64,000 nt of DNA from Enoplolaimus lenunculus. Taxonomy: Eukaryota; Nematoda; Enoplea; Enoplida; Thoracostomopsidae. The position numbers and the translations under genes were made by a program. The stretch spans positions 1 through 64,000 of the forward strand of contig JASANG010001857.1 in the NCBI GenBank assembly GCA_030248215.1. The letters run 5' to 3'. Positions 46,501-57,477 of this stretch are shown piece by piece (the stretch's first letter is position 1; each line of letters opens with the position of its first letter). The notes under the pieces are model-generated. The model had not been told where the DNA came from and ran no database searches. It worked only from the letters and a program-made list of their open reading frames with translations.

Positions 46501-48383
46501 GAATTTTTCCTGGGGTGGCTGAGCCCCCCTGGCCCCGTCTTGGCTGCGGGCCCGAACCATGGGATTTTAAATAAACATTTCAAATATAACACCGATTTCG
46601 TCAAATCTTTTGTTTTTGCAAATACATGTGCACGGGCAGAGGGGGATAAATTTTAATTTTGCATCATGTGACACCTACAATTGCGAAAATAATATGATGT
46701 AATCTTTGGCTTTCTGCGACTAATTTTCAGCTATGACAAATTTTAAATTTGTTGCGCACATATTTACAACAAACAATATTAATAGAGTAAAAGTGATATC
46801 ATTTACCTCCTGGAATCACTCCAATAGCTTCGAATAAACGTCGATCCTGATCAAATAGAAATTGGCCAACTACTGAAAGCATCAGTTAAAAAGTTCAAAT
46901 TTGGAAAGATATGAAAATTCTAAACGTGATTGCAGGACCTTCAAAGTTATGAACATTTCAAACTTTATTTCAGGAGTTTATACAATAGAAGGTATAGGAA
47001 GACAATCTTCGACAAATTGTTGCCCGACACTGTCCTATAACCTTTGAATAAATCTAGTCACAATCCTAGGCGTAATCTTAAGCCTAACCCTAAGTTTAAA
47101 CATTATGATGGCTCGACTAATTATCGAGTGTATGTAATTTCGTATGACAAGATGTCGTTTGGCGAGTTGTTGGGTGACGAATTGTCATAATACAATAGGA
47201 GGAATATATTTTTTGTGAAATTTCTGGAATGTCCGGGGGCACATCCAGTGCGGTGCCTTTTGTCCCAAAAATCAAAAATTTTTTATTTTAGTAAAAAGCT
47301 TGTTACCTTCCGCACAATTTTTTGTGTATTGCTTTTCGCTATAGGTTTTCTCACTGAGAGATGCGAGAAATAAAGATATATATTTTACTGGATTCATAAA
47401 ATTAACATGTTGGAAGCTAAAAGGGCCAAAAAAATTTTTTGCTCTCACAACACTAGACCGCATAAAAACTACAACATGGTGATATAACTCCTGATAATAA
47501 GCCTTGGCTAAGATCCTGCCTCATTTCAGTAAAACTTTATAATGTTTTGATGCAACATAATTCATGTTGTTAAAACCCGGTATCCGATTTTTGCTGTTTA
47601 CTACTTTTCAAGCTTTTATGAATTTAACGTTGACAGAAGACTTATCCCTTCATAACGAAGTTATTCGTTTATCGGCCCATGGGCCCATGTATAGAACAAG
47701 GCCAGAACAGTAGTATAAGCATATTCCTAAACCTAAGCCTAAGCAAAAAAGTTAGTCTAAAGCTTAAGCTAACTCTATTACTGATCCACAGGAAAACGAT
47801 CCGGCCGTGTTCTATACATGGGCACGTTTATCTCATAAACATCTGTTTCAGCTGGTACGCGCAAGGAAGTCTACATGCGCCTTGCACAAACCTGCCTGAT
47901 TCTCCAAAGCAATTGTTATATATTATGTAGGTGTACAGAGCAAAAAATATTGCTTCAAGTTGCGCTATACTCGCTGCGCGCCCAGCCCAACCCTAATACA
48001 TGTGAATTTCAGAGTAATTTTTGTTGTAAGAATGAAATTATATAAAGGCAAAATCTATTTGGTGGGTTTTTATCAAAAAATTTTACTGCACTGTGTGCCG
48101 GCGCTCCGAGGCGTCCGGCGGCGTGCAGTTAGTATAGTGCAACCCTAATGGTGCGACGCTGTCTACCATTTATTGCAAATTTTGCTTAAGAGCCTCTCTC
48201 GCACACAACAACACCCTTAAGTGTTTCTGCGCATAATGTTTCGAATAATTTAAATTTTAATTAATGTAAATTTACAGGAAAGTTAAGTATTTGAGCATAA
48301 TTTGTTATGTTGTAAATACAAAATTCTAAAAACTAACCTGTCGTCGAAAATGCAAACTGAAAAACAATAATTGTTGTGAGCAT
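43511..48383 (-). CDS. secreted Hedgehog-type Hint protein without a Hedge domain, four exons
   Basis: Exons 48383-48338, 46869-46807, 45245-44392 and 43861-43511 join in phases 1, 1, 0 to give 437 residues. The start MLTTIIVFQFAFSTT is a signal peptide. Residues 16-45 (QFLFDQDRRLFEAIGVIPGV) are compact and unfamiliar. Residues 46-215 are a Ser/Thr/Asn/Pro/Gly-rich linker. The Hint domain starts at Cys218 (GS-CFSGDDTV). It contains the TxxH motif (LTPEH, Thr293 and His296), the family's GLYSPITAEGNILVNG and the closing SCY (Cys373). In Hedgehog proteins this domain cleaves before the Cys and transfers the product to a sterol. About 60 residues follow SCY, the size of the sterol-recognition region. 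No Hedge domain is present, so this belongs with the 'hog' relatives and not true Hedgehog. Donor of exon 3 (AAAG|GTTGGT) is weak but the frame and family fit are decisive. Confidence 0.88.
45809..46142. mobile_element. TTAA-target MITE in intron 2 of the Hint gene (family K)
   Basis: 334 bp between TTAA at 45805-45808 and 46143-46146, with inverted ends GGTCCCAAGG and, reversed, GGTCTCAAGG. Because TTAA is its own reverse complement it may be TSD or part of the TIR. Fits piggyBac-like or Kolobok-like elements. No other copy seen. Confidence 0.55.
46389..46556 (-). mobile_element. hAT-like MITE, family A (copy A3), in intron 2 of the Hint gene
   Basis: Both ends are well preserved: CAGGCCCGTAGCCAGCTCAC on the left and, reversed, CGGGCCCGCAGCCAAGAC on the right. 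It is the best copy for seeing the family's TIR. TSD not clear. Confidence 0.75.
47010..47186. mobile_element. MITE, family F (copy F2), in intron 1 of the Hint gene
   Basis: Ends CGACAAATTGTTGCCCGACA and, reversed, TGACAATTCGTCACCCAACA. The centre includes CTTAAGCCTAACCCTAAG, CCTAA-type words also seen in family B. Confidence 0.65.
47674..47824 (+). mobile_element. MITE, family B (copy B1), in intron 1 of the Hint gene
   Basis: 151 bp with perfect 8-bp TSDs CGTTTATC (47666-47673, 47825-47832). Ends GGGCCCATGTATAGAACA and, reversed, TGCCCATGTATAGAACA. The first 8 bp GGCCCATG is doubled on the left. The core is CCTAAACCTAAGCCTAAGC. Confidence 0.9.
47965..48144. mobile_element. MITE, family I (copy I2), in intron 1 of the Hint gene
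   Basis: Ends GCGCTATACTCGCTGCGCGCC and, reversed, GCACTATACTAACTGCACGCC, followed inward on the right by a G+C-rich part (GGCGTCCGGCGGC). CAACCCTAAT lies outside the right end and CCCAACCCTAAT just inside the left end, so the exact boundary is unsure. Confidence 0.65.
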
Positions 48384-49010
48384 TATTGTATCTTTTTCTA
48401 TTATTTCTCTATAATTAGGTAATACTTATGGCACTACTATTTAAGACGAATGCTACTCGTATATAAGACTTTGATCTTTTTTGTAAGCAGTTTAAGTTTT
48501 TTAAGAAGAATTCTTAAGTTCCGTTTAATGTAAAAACCGCACTGCCCATCTTTTGTGCCACAGTAGGGACCTGCGGACAGAAGGACGAGAACCTGTTGCT
48601 AAACTAGATTGTCTTATGCTTGAACATATTACGTCTGTGGTACACTTTCCCATACATTTACGTTTAGACTCAAGCTTACGTTTAGGAAAAGAATTAATTA
48701 TGCCTAAGCCTTTGGCAAAATCGAAACCTTAATTTTAGAAGCAGGCAATGTATGCAGTAGGCCATAACTTCGTACCCGGTGTAGTGTTATAGTAAGACAG
48801 CGCCGATAAGTTTGTTTTCGATTCATAATTTTTTAGTGATTAAACGCATCTGTATCGTAAAAATTTGGCTCATGTACTTTATACTTCATCCCGCAGTTAT
48901 GCTTACCCTCAGTATTAGGCTTAGATTTACCAACAAGCTTTTACTATGCCTAAGCTTAAGTGTCTTGGTAAACGTACGTCTAAGCCAAAACTATATCTTT
49001 ATATGCAGGC
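48384..49010. other. upstream of the Hint gene
   Basis: Presumed promoter side of the Hint gene. Scattered CCTAAGCC and TTAGGC-type words. No identified promoter element. Confidence 0.3.
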
Positions 49011-49293
49011 CAGGGTGCAACCAAAGGTGCGAAATACCGGAGCCGGAGCCGGAGGTCAACGAAACTTGCCGGAGCTGGAGCAGTGAACGAGCTGGTTAAT
49101 TAGTTAATTTTAGCCAATATCGGCAATATGTTCTTAAGTTGTTTGGTTTTACGCTAATTTTCTTCGAAATTTCGGATTTGCAAAATGTAAAATTTTACTA
49201 ATTGCCGGAACCTCGGGCAAAAAATTATACTGGAGCCGTAGCCGGAGACCGATTTTCTACCGGAACCGGAGACAGACCTCCGGTTGTACCCTG
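49011..49293 (+). mobile_element. hAT-like MITE, family H (copy H1)
   Basis: 283 bp with inverted ends CAGGGTGCAACC and, reversed, CAGGGTACAACCGGAGG. Flanks ATGCAGGC and ATACAGGG agree at six of eight positions, as expected for an aged 8-bp TSD. Both flanks of the body carry CCGGAGCCGGAG-type triplet-rich words. Confidence 0.7.
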
Positions 49294-50450
49294 ATACAGG
49301 GGAAGTCTACAAGTGCCAAAAAATGTTTAGTCGAAAAATAAAATTCTTAAATATCGAACATCAAACCTCATCACAAAAATTTAATTGTCGCAATTTTTTA
49401 ACGTCACAAATCAAGTGGAACAATCAAATTTTTTTCAGGTCATTGATCTTTGATTTTGTGCCGCAAAAATAAAACTTACGACATGACACGCAGTCCTAGA
49501 GAATTTCTTTTAAAGATTTTATTTAAATTTTAACAATTTCAAATTTATAAAAATTTTAAGAAAATTTTTTGCGTCATAATTTTCCATTTCAATATTTCGA
49601 TGATTTCTATATCTCGGCACAGAGTCGTCGTTTTTGCACAACACAATTTTCGCATCTGCCGGCGAGGTTTAATTGCGTAAAATGCATGTATTTAATGGAT
49701 CGAGATTATTTAAAAACTATTTTAATAATCATAACCTATTATTTCAAAGTATATGTGGGAAAATAACCAATCTATGGTTACAATAGGGAGGTCGCCGCTT
49801 GGAGTTCTACAACTCAGGCAAAGTAATACAAAAACTTCCTGAACAAGGCAGATTTTTACATGCGTGTTAACACTCAATAAACAACAATTCATAATGCCTG
49901 ATAAAAACGGCGTTAACATAATCAGTCTATGAGACCATTCAGTTCATTTAACCATTAACGCGGTTATACAGTACTAGAATCACCCCCCGACCTATGAGAT
50001 CACCCCTCATAAGTTGTCACCGTTTTATCGTCTTGAAAAAATGATAAAATTGCAAAGTTTTTGATCCCGGTTTCGGAAACCAAGTTAAACCTATGCCTAT
50101 TAGTCTAAGCGTAACATTTGAAATACAAGGTTAATTGCAACTGCTAGCATTTTCAAAGTATCATAACTTTCCCTCAAGAAACATTCACGCGTAAAGAATG
50201 TTTTACTTGAAAGTTCTTGACTTGAAAGCAGCTTTCATACCGATACAGTTTCGGTTTTGAGCTTGAAAACAAAAAACAAGCTCCGTCATAACCGCTGCAG
50301 ACTGCGAAATATCAAATGTTTGATATTTGAATTAATTCAAGCTTCTTGAATAAATTCAAATAATCTGAATCATTTCAGAAACACTCATCAGCATGTTTTC
50401 CTCTTCCGATTGGCCAACCAAAATGCAGGTTTAAAAAACCTCAAGCGACT
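49294..50450. other. non-coding, nothing recognised
   Basis: AT-rich, no supported feature. Confidence 0.3.
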
Positions 50451-50648
50451 TGAAACTGCGTTCACACGTGCGAATTTGCAACTGCATGAATTTCCAAGCT
50501 GTTTTCTGTCCAAACTTGCGCATGCAAGTGGCATGTGTAAGTTTTTGCAGCAAAAACTTGCACGTATGAATAAGGTTTAAACAAACTTGCGCTGGCAACT
50601 TGAAGGTGCAATTTTTGTTGCAAAAGCTTGTACGTGTGAATAGGGCTG
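50451..50648. mobile_element. MITE-like element, family L
   Basis: Inverted ends: GCGTTCACACGTGCGAATTT and, reversed, CCTATTCACACGTACAAGCT, both leading to TTGCAAC. The centre repeats GTTTTTGCAGCAAAAACTTG. Boundaries approximate, single copy. Confidence 0.5.
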
Positions 50649-51179
50649 TAAGTAGGCATTAATATCCTGTCAATAAAGTTCACGTATTTTTAATAATTAC
50701 AATATTTGAACACAGCACAAACGTTTTAGACAATACTGTTTTGTTCTTAAACACATTTTACTATCATATGTTCTTAATTCGTACATCAGTTTTATAAGCC
50801 CAACTCAAAAATTTTGTGCTCATTAAACTTTTATTTGCCGGTTTGATTAGCTGAAAAAAATTTAATTGGGTCCGATCAAACCATTATGAACGAAGGTAAG
50901 CCGTTTTGAAAGCGTTTAGTAAATGAAACAGACTTTTATCAGACTGATAAAACTAGAACCAATAGCACGCCTATCATTGATTTCTAAGCTTGCTTTATTT
51001 CAAATATAATCACTTTAAATGTCTATTAGAAAATTGTATTGAACGTAAATTCTAGCAGAAACCTTAAGTATATATACTAGCGGGACCACAGACAAGAAGT
51101 CATTTCGGTATGGCATATTCCATATAAAAGTTTTTCCCGCGAGCGCAGTGAGCGAGAAAATTTATCTAATCCCAAAATT

Positions 51180-51355
51180 CACAATTCGTCGTCCGACAAC
51201 TTGCTGCCCAACAGTGCCCTAAAACCTATAAACAAGTCTAATCATTACCTATGCGTAATTTTTAGCCTAAGCATAACTTAAGCATAATGATGGTCAACGA
51301 ATTGTCGAATCGATGAAATTTCGGATTACAAGTTGTCGGTCGACGAATCATCGTG
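51180..51355. mobile_element. MITE, family F (copy F3)
   Basis: Ends ACAATTCGTCGTCCGACAAC and, reversed, CACGATGATTCGTCGACCG-ACAAC. The centre resembles F2 (AAACAAGTCTAATCATTAC, TTAGCCTAAGC, ATAATGATGG), which proves family membership beyond the ends. Confidence 0.7.
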
Positions 51356-51557
51356 ATACTCAATTCAACTATTAGCATGAAATCAGGTATTTCGTTTGAA
51401 ATATTATTTCAACTGGTTAAATACTGAATGCAAAAATGCAGTCAAACTTCTACTCTTAGCTTTTTCTAATTGCTCCACAAATGTCTGTCTAATTTCCAAC
51501 AAGTGAACTTGAATAGCATATCGTGACAGTTACACCAAAGCATATATACGCAACAAT

Positions 51558-53484
51558 TTACATTAAATATATCATACACGTTGACAAAAGAATCATACTG
51601 TACACAATGCAAGCCGTCTTCGTTTGGACAGTTGACCCCTGATTACAAAAATCCGTATCACAATAACACACTTCGGCACCAATTCCGGCGGACATTTCGC
51701 CGCCTTCACACTGTAGGGTCACAGGGTCACGTGGTTTTAAGTCTGACGACGGATCTAATGGCCAGTCCTCATAGTCGCCAAAATGGGCCAGCTGTCCGGA
51801 TCGCGCATTGTTGTCGACTGGCTTGACGTTCGCGTATGACGAATCAGCATTCAATGGTTGGCCTTGCTTTGGCGAAAAAGCTAGCGTAGTTCCGATTGGA
51901 TTCGGTCGCCGTCCACATCCTTTATCAATTTGAAAGTCTGAGCCTGTAAGCAAAGGTAAGCAAAGCAGTGATAGATCGAAAAATTTGTGACGTAAAATCG
52001 AGTGATAAATAACACTTAAAAACCGGCGTGTCAGAAGCTAAACGTAATTTCGGCAATTGAAAATTTTGTTTACGATCCCTGTTGGGTGGCATACCCTGAG
52101 AAGACGGTAGCATTGTTTGGATTCGTTTGTGCTCGTAGCAAAAAATAGATTCGTACCCAGACCTGCAACACTTGCCAGGACCATAAACCGACAACGTTCT
52201 ATGTATCCGAGGACAAATTTTGGTGCACTCGAAAATTTTCAACCTTGCTTATAAGTCAACGAAAACCCTTATATGCCACTTCTGAATAATTTTAGACGTC
52301 CCCCTAGCAAGGTGAGCAGGCTACGGGTCTGTATATGTAGATTTGCGCTGTCAAGCCAAATTTGTTGTTACGTTATCGACTACGAAATAAAGCAATTGAA
52401 GGTATATTCAGCAGTTAATACTTTCTTAGCTATCAACCAACAGCTCAATCGTAACCTGAACCTATCATTTTAGTTGCCCAAATCAAATGTTTACGAATAT
52501 AAGCAGGTACTTTGGCTGAGTCAACGTTATCTTTTACTCAAATATCATACGCCAACGTGTGGTGACAACCGTACCTTCGTAACTGACCATTTTGAAGCAA
52601 TAAGCTTTTTGATTGTAATAGTTCCATTCGGTACAGGTGTTTTTGAAACAATTTCGGTTGTGGCCAGTACACGAATAGCATTTTAAACCACGAGTTGTGA
52701 CTGCTTCTGGAAATTTAAATGATTTAAAAGCGTCACTGAAACGCTTTGCTTGCAGTAAATCAGGAAAGCAAAGTAGAATGTTGAACAAATAGAAATGGAA
52801 TTTGCTTATGCCGCATAACCTTAAAATGCAAAATATCACATTTTACTGGCGTATATTTCTCGTCATGGCTTGTTTAGTAAAACCCTATTCAGATAGAAGT
52901 CTTTAGTTTGATTATCCAGTCCATTGGTTTCCCGACTAAAATATGCCAGTAATAAAAGTTGTGCTACACTTGTCACGATGCACCGCGCGTCATGTCAAAA
53001 AAACTAATGTTTAAGAAAAGCGGAGTGCCAGGGGGCGTCTGAATCCGCCGCGTCGCACATCAAAAGTTGATTTTTATTTCTGACGCGTGGCGTCGTTTGC
53101 CGGCGAACGCTGCATTACGGCGCCGCGTGGCGTTGCGCGTCAAAATAGTATAGCGCACGTTATTGCATAAAACATCAACTCCAGTGCTGGAATATTGTCC
53201 AAAATACATAAGATACGAATTACAGCTTTATTTATTTAGAAGTAAAACTATGTACTAAATGTAAACCTAAGCCGAAATTAAACTTGGATGCAAGTTTGTT
53301 TAAACTGCTACATTATTATCTTAATTAAACAAATTTTATTTCTGCGACATTAAATTTTAAACAAATGAGCACAGGAAAACTTACGTGATGCAAATACCAG
53401 TAGGAAGTGTAAAGCTCGAATAATGAGCAGAGTCCGAGTAGATCCACGGGTTACTGGAGCGAGTAATCGAGTTGAGTCGATCAT
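51558..53484 (-). CDS. GPI-anchored Ly6/uPAR-domain protein, three exons
   Basis: Exons 53484-53385, 52706-52575 and 51943-51558 join in phase 1 both times to give 205 residues. Residues 18-33 (TLLIIRALHFLLVFAS) form the hydrophobic core of a signal peptide with a long N-region. The three-finger domain has all ten cysteines: KCYSC (43, 46), 53, 58, 70, 87, 156, CYC (170, 172) and the closing FCN (177-178). The C-terminus is a GPI signal: a small-residue site around NQGS (178-181) and a hydrophobic tail (ACIVYSMILLSTCMIYLM). The protein would sit on the outer cell surface. Odd: 68 residues separate the sixth and seventh cysteines, far more than usual for a finger loop, and they are polar and proline-rich. 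Partner and function unknown. Intron 1 holds a family I MITE, intron 2 a family A fragment. Confidence 0.85.
52120..52230 (-). other. cysteine-rich open segment in Ly6-gene intron 2
   Basis: Reads ECTKICPRIHRTLSVYGPGK-CCRSG, then FCYEH. The pattern C-x3-C-P...CC...C resembles the end of a three-finger domain, but the Ly6 gene around it is complete without it. Its phase does not suit a cassette exon here. It could be a relic of a duplicated Ly6 exon, an alternative 3' exon, or chance. A truncated family A copy abuts it. Confidence 0.25.
52232..52333 (+). mobile_element. hAT-like MITE fragment, family A (copy A4)
   Basis: Right two thirds of family A: AAAATTTTCAACCTTGCTTA through CCCCTAGCAAGGTGAGCAGG to CTACGGGTCTG. 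Left end missing. Confidence 0.65.
52964..53160. mobile_element. MITE, family I (copy I3), in intron 1 of the Ly6 gene
   Basis: Left end GTGCTACACTTGTCACGATG and right end, reversed, GTGCGCTATACTATTTTGACG. The interior is locally very G+C-rich (GCGCCGCGTGGCGTTGCGCG), unlike the AT-rich intron. Confidence 0.6.
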
Positions 53485-53680
53485 TGAAAGCATCATGTGG
53501 CATTGTGATCAACGAAATATGTAAGCGACGTCACGTTTCGAAATATTGACATTGAACTTACATCACGCTTCAAACTTGTACTGTGTTTTAAGTAAGGAAT
53601 TGTGTATATTTTTAATTTAGAATTATAAATAGTTCACTAGTATTTCTAAAACAGCGAACCCGAAGGAGAATCTTACTGTA

Positions 53681-53752
53681 TGGCTTAGTGTTAGAGCGTC
53701 CACTTTAAAAGATTCAAAGGTCGTGAGTTCGAACTCAGCCTGCGCCTGGGTT
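53681..53752 (+). pseudogene. degenerate tRNA-like sequence
   Basis: A-box-like TGGCTTAGTGTTAGAGCG and B-box-like GAGTTCGAACTC at tRNA spacing, with a loop TTTAAAA between. The anticodon stem does not pair and the 3' end (GCCTGCGCC) does not match the 5' end. A decayed tRNA or SINE head. Confidence 0.45.
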
Positions 53753-54706
53753 TTTTCAGCTGTGCACAAGTACAACGTTTCAGTTATCCTGATCGTTGGT
53801 ATCAAACGTGAGAGCAAGAATAATTTTCACCGGAAAATATCGGTTAACAAATTTTATAGTTTGCACTATTTTTTCATTGTGTAAACGGGCTTAAAATTGT
53901 TCTTTTCAGCATTTGTGGCGAGTAGTTCAGTTGAAAACTGCTCAAATTCTGTAGTTGCATTCAATAGAGAGTTTGCGCGAGTATGCTGCAAAATATACCA
54001 TTTTTAGGCAAATAAATAAGTTTCAAATAAGTAACGGCTGAGCGAGCGAATTTGACGCCGCTCGGGATGTATAATTAATTTCATAACGCAGAATTTCTTT
54101 GACAAAAATGCACCCTGGAGAGCTCAAATAGGTTTTGATTACACACAGTGGTCGTGTATATGCAGCCGCAGTGCGGCACAGAAACCTTTCGCCCCACAGA
54201 ACAAGAAAAGGTTTAATATGTTAATAAAAACAGGCGTAATGTCTCAATAAAATTGCAATATTCTGTTCATATTTAAGGTTTACCGGCGGCTCCAGGTCAA
54301 ATTTTAGCAAACGTTGAGGTTTTATTCATTTTTCGACCAGAGCTAAAAATTCAAATTTTAATCTGTTATACGAGTTCAAACGCAAATTTTCCTCACCTTG
54401 AAATATCATGGAATTAGAACAGATTCAAACAGTAATTTATTACCAGTGCTCAGTGTTCGAGTAAGTTAACATTACTAGTGTATATATTAGTGTTTTTGTA
54501 CCTAGTTCAATTTTATTACTACAAATTGTTCCTGATGTGTTTCTGCAGAACTTAACGATGAAATAGCTGAAAATTCTATTAAGCCGTGTTTTGGCAAGTT
54601 TTATAAAAAGTCCAACAGTAATTCGAAAATGAAAATTATTTCAAATTTCGGTTCCTGTTCCGGTTCCTGCATAAAAATTCAATTCCTATTCCTGTTCCAG
54701 TTCCGT

Positions 54707-54708
<2 letters not shown>
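53753..54708. other. non-coding, nothing recognised
   Basis: Upstream flank of the Ly6 gene and beyond. Short CCGGTTCCTGTTCC words near 54650-54700 only. Confidence 0.3.
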
Positions 54709-54753
<45 letters not shown>

Positions 54754-54756
54754 TAC
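54709..54756. repeat. (AT)n microsatellite
   Basis: About 24 AT dinucleotides with one interruption (ATTATATATATT at the right end). Confidence 0.95.
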
Positions 54757-57287
54757 GCCCGACACAAATCAGTAGAATATATGGTTGTAAAGCATGACTG
54801 ACTGTGTTAAGTGCATTTGATAATGTTACAAAGAACTCTGTTAACACTGCAAGAAGAAACAAATGCATGTTCCTCGTTTTCTTTCCATTTGAACAATACT
54901 GCGTTAACCATGGCGCAGTAATAAATTTTTGAAGTCTGTTCTGAAGAAGGAAAACATGATTGAGGTATTTCTGGTTATTACAAAACAGTGGCCTATTTTG
55001 CAAATTCAAACCTCAGAAAAGTACTATAACTTTAATACAGTCAGTGTAAAAAGGTGAAAGTGTGTGATACGGTTTCTAATAATAGCAATTTTTTCGTACA
55101 AAGTCTGAACGCGCGAAATGTATTAAACGAAATTTTAATTTGGTAATCGAAGGCGCAGTATATGAAATTGGCAATGTCCCATTTGTAACATTAAAGCACT
55201 AGAAATATAGCACGTCATATGCAAATGTAATGTATTTGTTCGGCAACTGTTTGAAACCAATTCTTATACCATATTCAATATGAATCATGAATTGTTTTGC
55301 TATTTTACTATTTACAACAAATTTGTCGCTATGGACACTATTAAAGAGTTCAAATTTAACTTATATATAAGTTTATCGATCTACCATGAACAATTTTTTA
55401 CATCTTCTTTTGAGATCCTGCAGATACTTAAAGCTGTTGGTAATCGTAACAAAAATTTCCGACTGCTATCAGTTTTCTTGTTTGCTGTTTTCAAAACTTT
55501 TATTTTACAAACTATTTAAGACAGCGAATGTGCCAAAGTATAATTCGGCATTTCATAAACTGACCATAACCACGTAATGTGATTATGCATATTCTGGAAC
55601 AGTTGCGAAACGGATTTCAAACCATTCGAGGCAGCAGACAATATTTTCTTCTGGTCGGTAACTTTAAACGCCAAAAATTTATTTAATTTTTGCCGCAAAA
55701 GAATGTTTCATTCTTCGGTGAACAAAACTTCGAATTACAGTCCTATTGTTTTGCGTAATAAAGTTTGCAAAGCGAAAAATATAATGCAAACACACATATG
55801 TTTTATTTTAGAACGGATACAGAAAAATACGTACTTCAAACGTTAGTGAATGAGTGAATTTGCACTGCAAAGTCGGCTACAAAACACAATTTTTATATCC
55901 AAATCATTATAAGCAACGTTAAGTGTTTATACGCAACAGACACAGTGGCAAAGCCAGTATTTCACAACCTGAGAATCTGGTGCAAACTGTTTCTTGCTAT
56001 TTTAATACTCAAAATGGCACAGATATTTGATTTGATAAATAAATAAATGTTGCAATAATTGTGCTTGTCAATCACTGAACTATTTCACAAGACAAATATG
56101 TTTCTACAACTCGTAGCAATCTGTATTACGACGACTCGACCATCTCATTGCCAGCTCAACATGCTAGAGGGCTGCAAACTTTTCATTAGAGGCAACAAAG
56201 TCTTTCACATGACTTACAAAAGAGGTTGAAGCTGTTCTGGGGGCATAAAGTTTTACGGCGGGGAAGGTGGACTTATCCCCTTCTCTGTCCCCCTCTGTGT
56301 ATGGGACCGCGGCTTGATTTAAGGAAAATTATCCAAGTCAGGTACATCGCGGATATTGAATGCGCGACAATATATTTTCTCCGTTCAATATCTTAAATTG
56401 TAAAGCTCAAAAATTCATTCGAAACATTGAAAGTGTGCATTTTGTTTTGTTAGATCGATGACGGAAGCCTTCGGGCTTTAAATTTTCATGCCACTTTAAA
56501 GTTTTGAAATATTATTTTTTCATATTTTAAAACAAGCTTCATAGACCTCACTGAACACAACTAAATGCGTGCGAAGAACAATATAAAACAATGTGTGCTG
56601 CGCGTTCTACGGCATAAATTTAATTAGTAACGCAACACTAATAATGCTCAATGCTTGTGCAAAATTTGAAAAAAAAACAGCTTGGAGCTTGGAATAATTT
56701 TTAATGGTTGGAATAGCTTTTAGAACTTTAGCAAAATCAGTATGAACTAAGCGTTGAAAGGAATGGTAGCGTTAAGAATCATCAGGAAGGCTGATCGTAG
56801 GGGATATATACATTTGTCAAAACGTCTGCTTGTGTCTGTGTTATGTACAGTGGCGGATTCAAAAATCTCTATCGATGAGCGAAATATATTGATGGAAACA
56901 TGCGAAAGCGAGTAAGAATCCAAACGCAACTTTACTACGAAATATTAAAACAAATGTTTGTCTTTGATCCCTGCAGGGAAACACAATCTAGGGTGGCTTT
57001 TTTCGATCCGCCTGCCAGTAATAAGCCTTGTTTTTGTTTCCTTATCTCTAAGCGATGCTATCTCTAATAAGAGCAACTCGAAACAATAACACCTTGACTT
57101 TGCAAGCCGAGTACAAATTTGACATAATTTTTTGCATTTTTTTGGCAATTAAGTTTCATTTCAAAGTGTATAAAAATTCATGTCAGATATTAGGAAAGTA
57201 AAATATACAAATAAATTTCACCGTGAATAACTCTTCGTTCAGTACTTTAATAAAAATCGAGGGATATAGAGTGGATATGTCTTTTGT
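54757..57287. other. non-coding, nothing recognised
   Basis: AT-rich, with only short chance open frames. No element ends or coding signal found. Confidence 0.3.
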
Positions 57288-57477
57288 GGCCAATGCTACA
57301 TTAAGGAGCGTAACAGTAGATTAATTGTATTTCTGAGCCTAAGCCTAAGCCTAAGCGTTGCAAAAATGTGTTCCTAAGCCTAAGCCTAAGCATAAGCGAA
57401 AAATGTAACCTAGAATCTAAACCAACTCTTTTATAGACCCACCAGAAAACTGGACGCCACTAAAAGTAACATTTGCC
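57288..57477 (+). mobile_element. MITE, family B (copy B4), older
   Basis: Ends GGCCAATGCTACATTAAGGA and, reversed, GGCAAATGTTACTTTTAGTG. The core has two arrays of CCTAAG, three units each (GAGCCTAAGCCTAAGCCTAA and again 30 bp later). TSD not visible, consistent with an older insertion. Confidence 0.7.

Noticed and set aside
48338-48356. 19-nt microexon for the Hint gene (TTTTTCAG acceptor)
   Set aside because: The same bases read through from an ATG at 48383 as a signal peptide ending at the same donor, so a first exon of 46 nt is simpler and supplies the start.
57330-57400. Interstitial telomere
   Set aside because: The CCTAAG units are few, broken up, and always inside elements with family B ends. 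A telomere-healing event would not give 8-bp target duplications as seen at sister copies.
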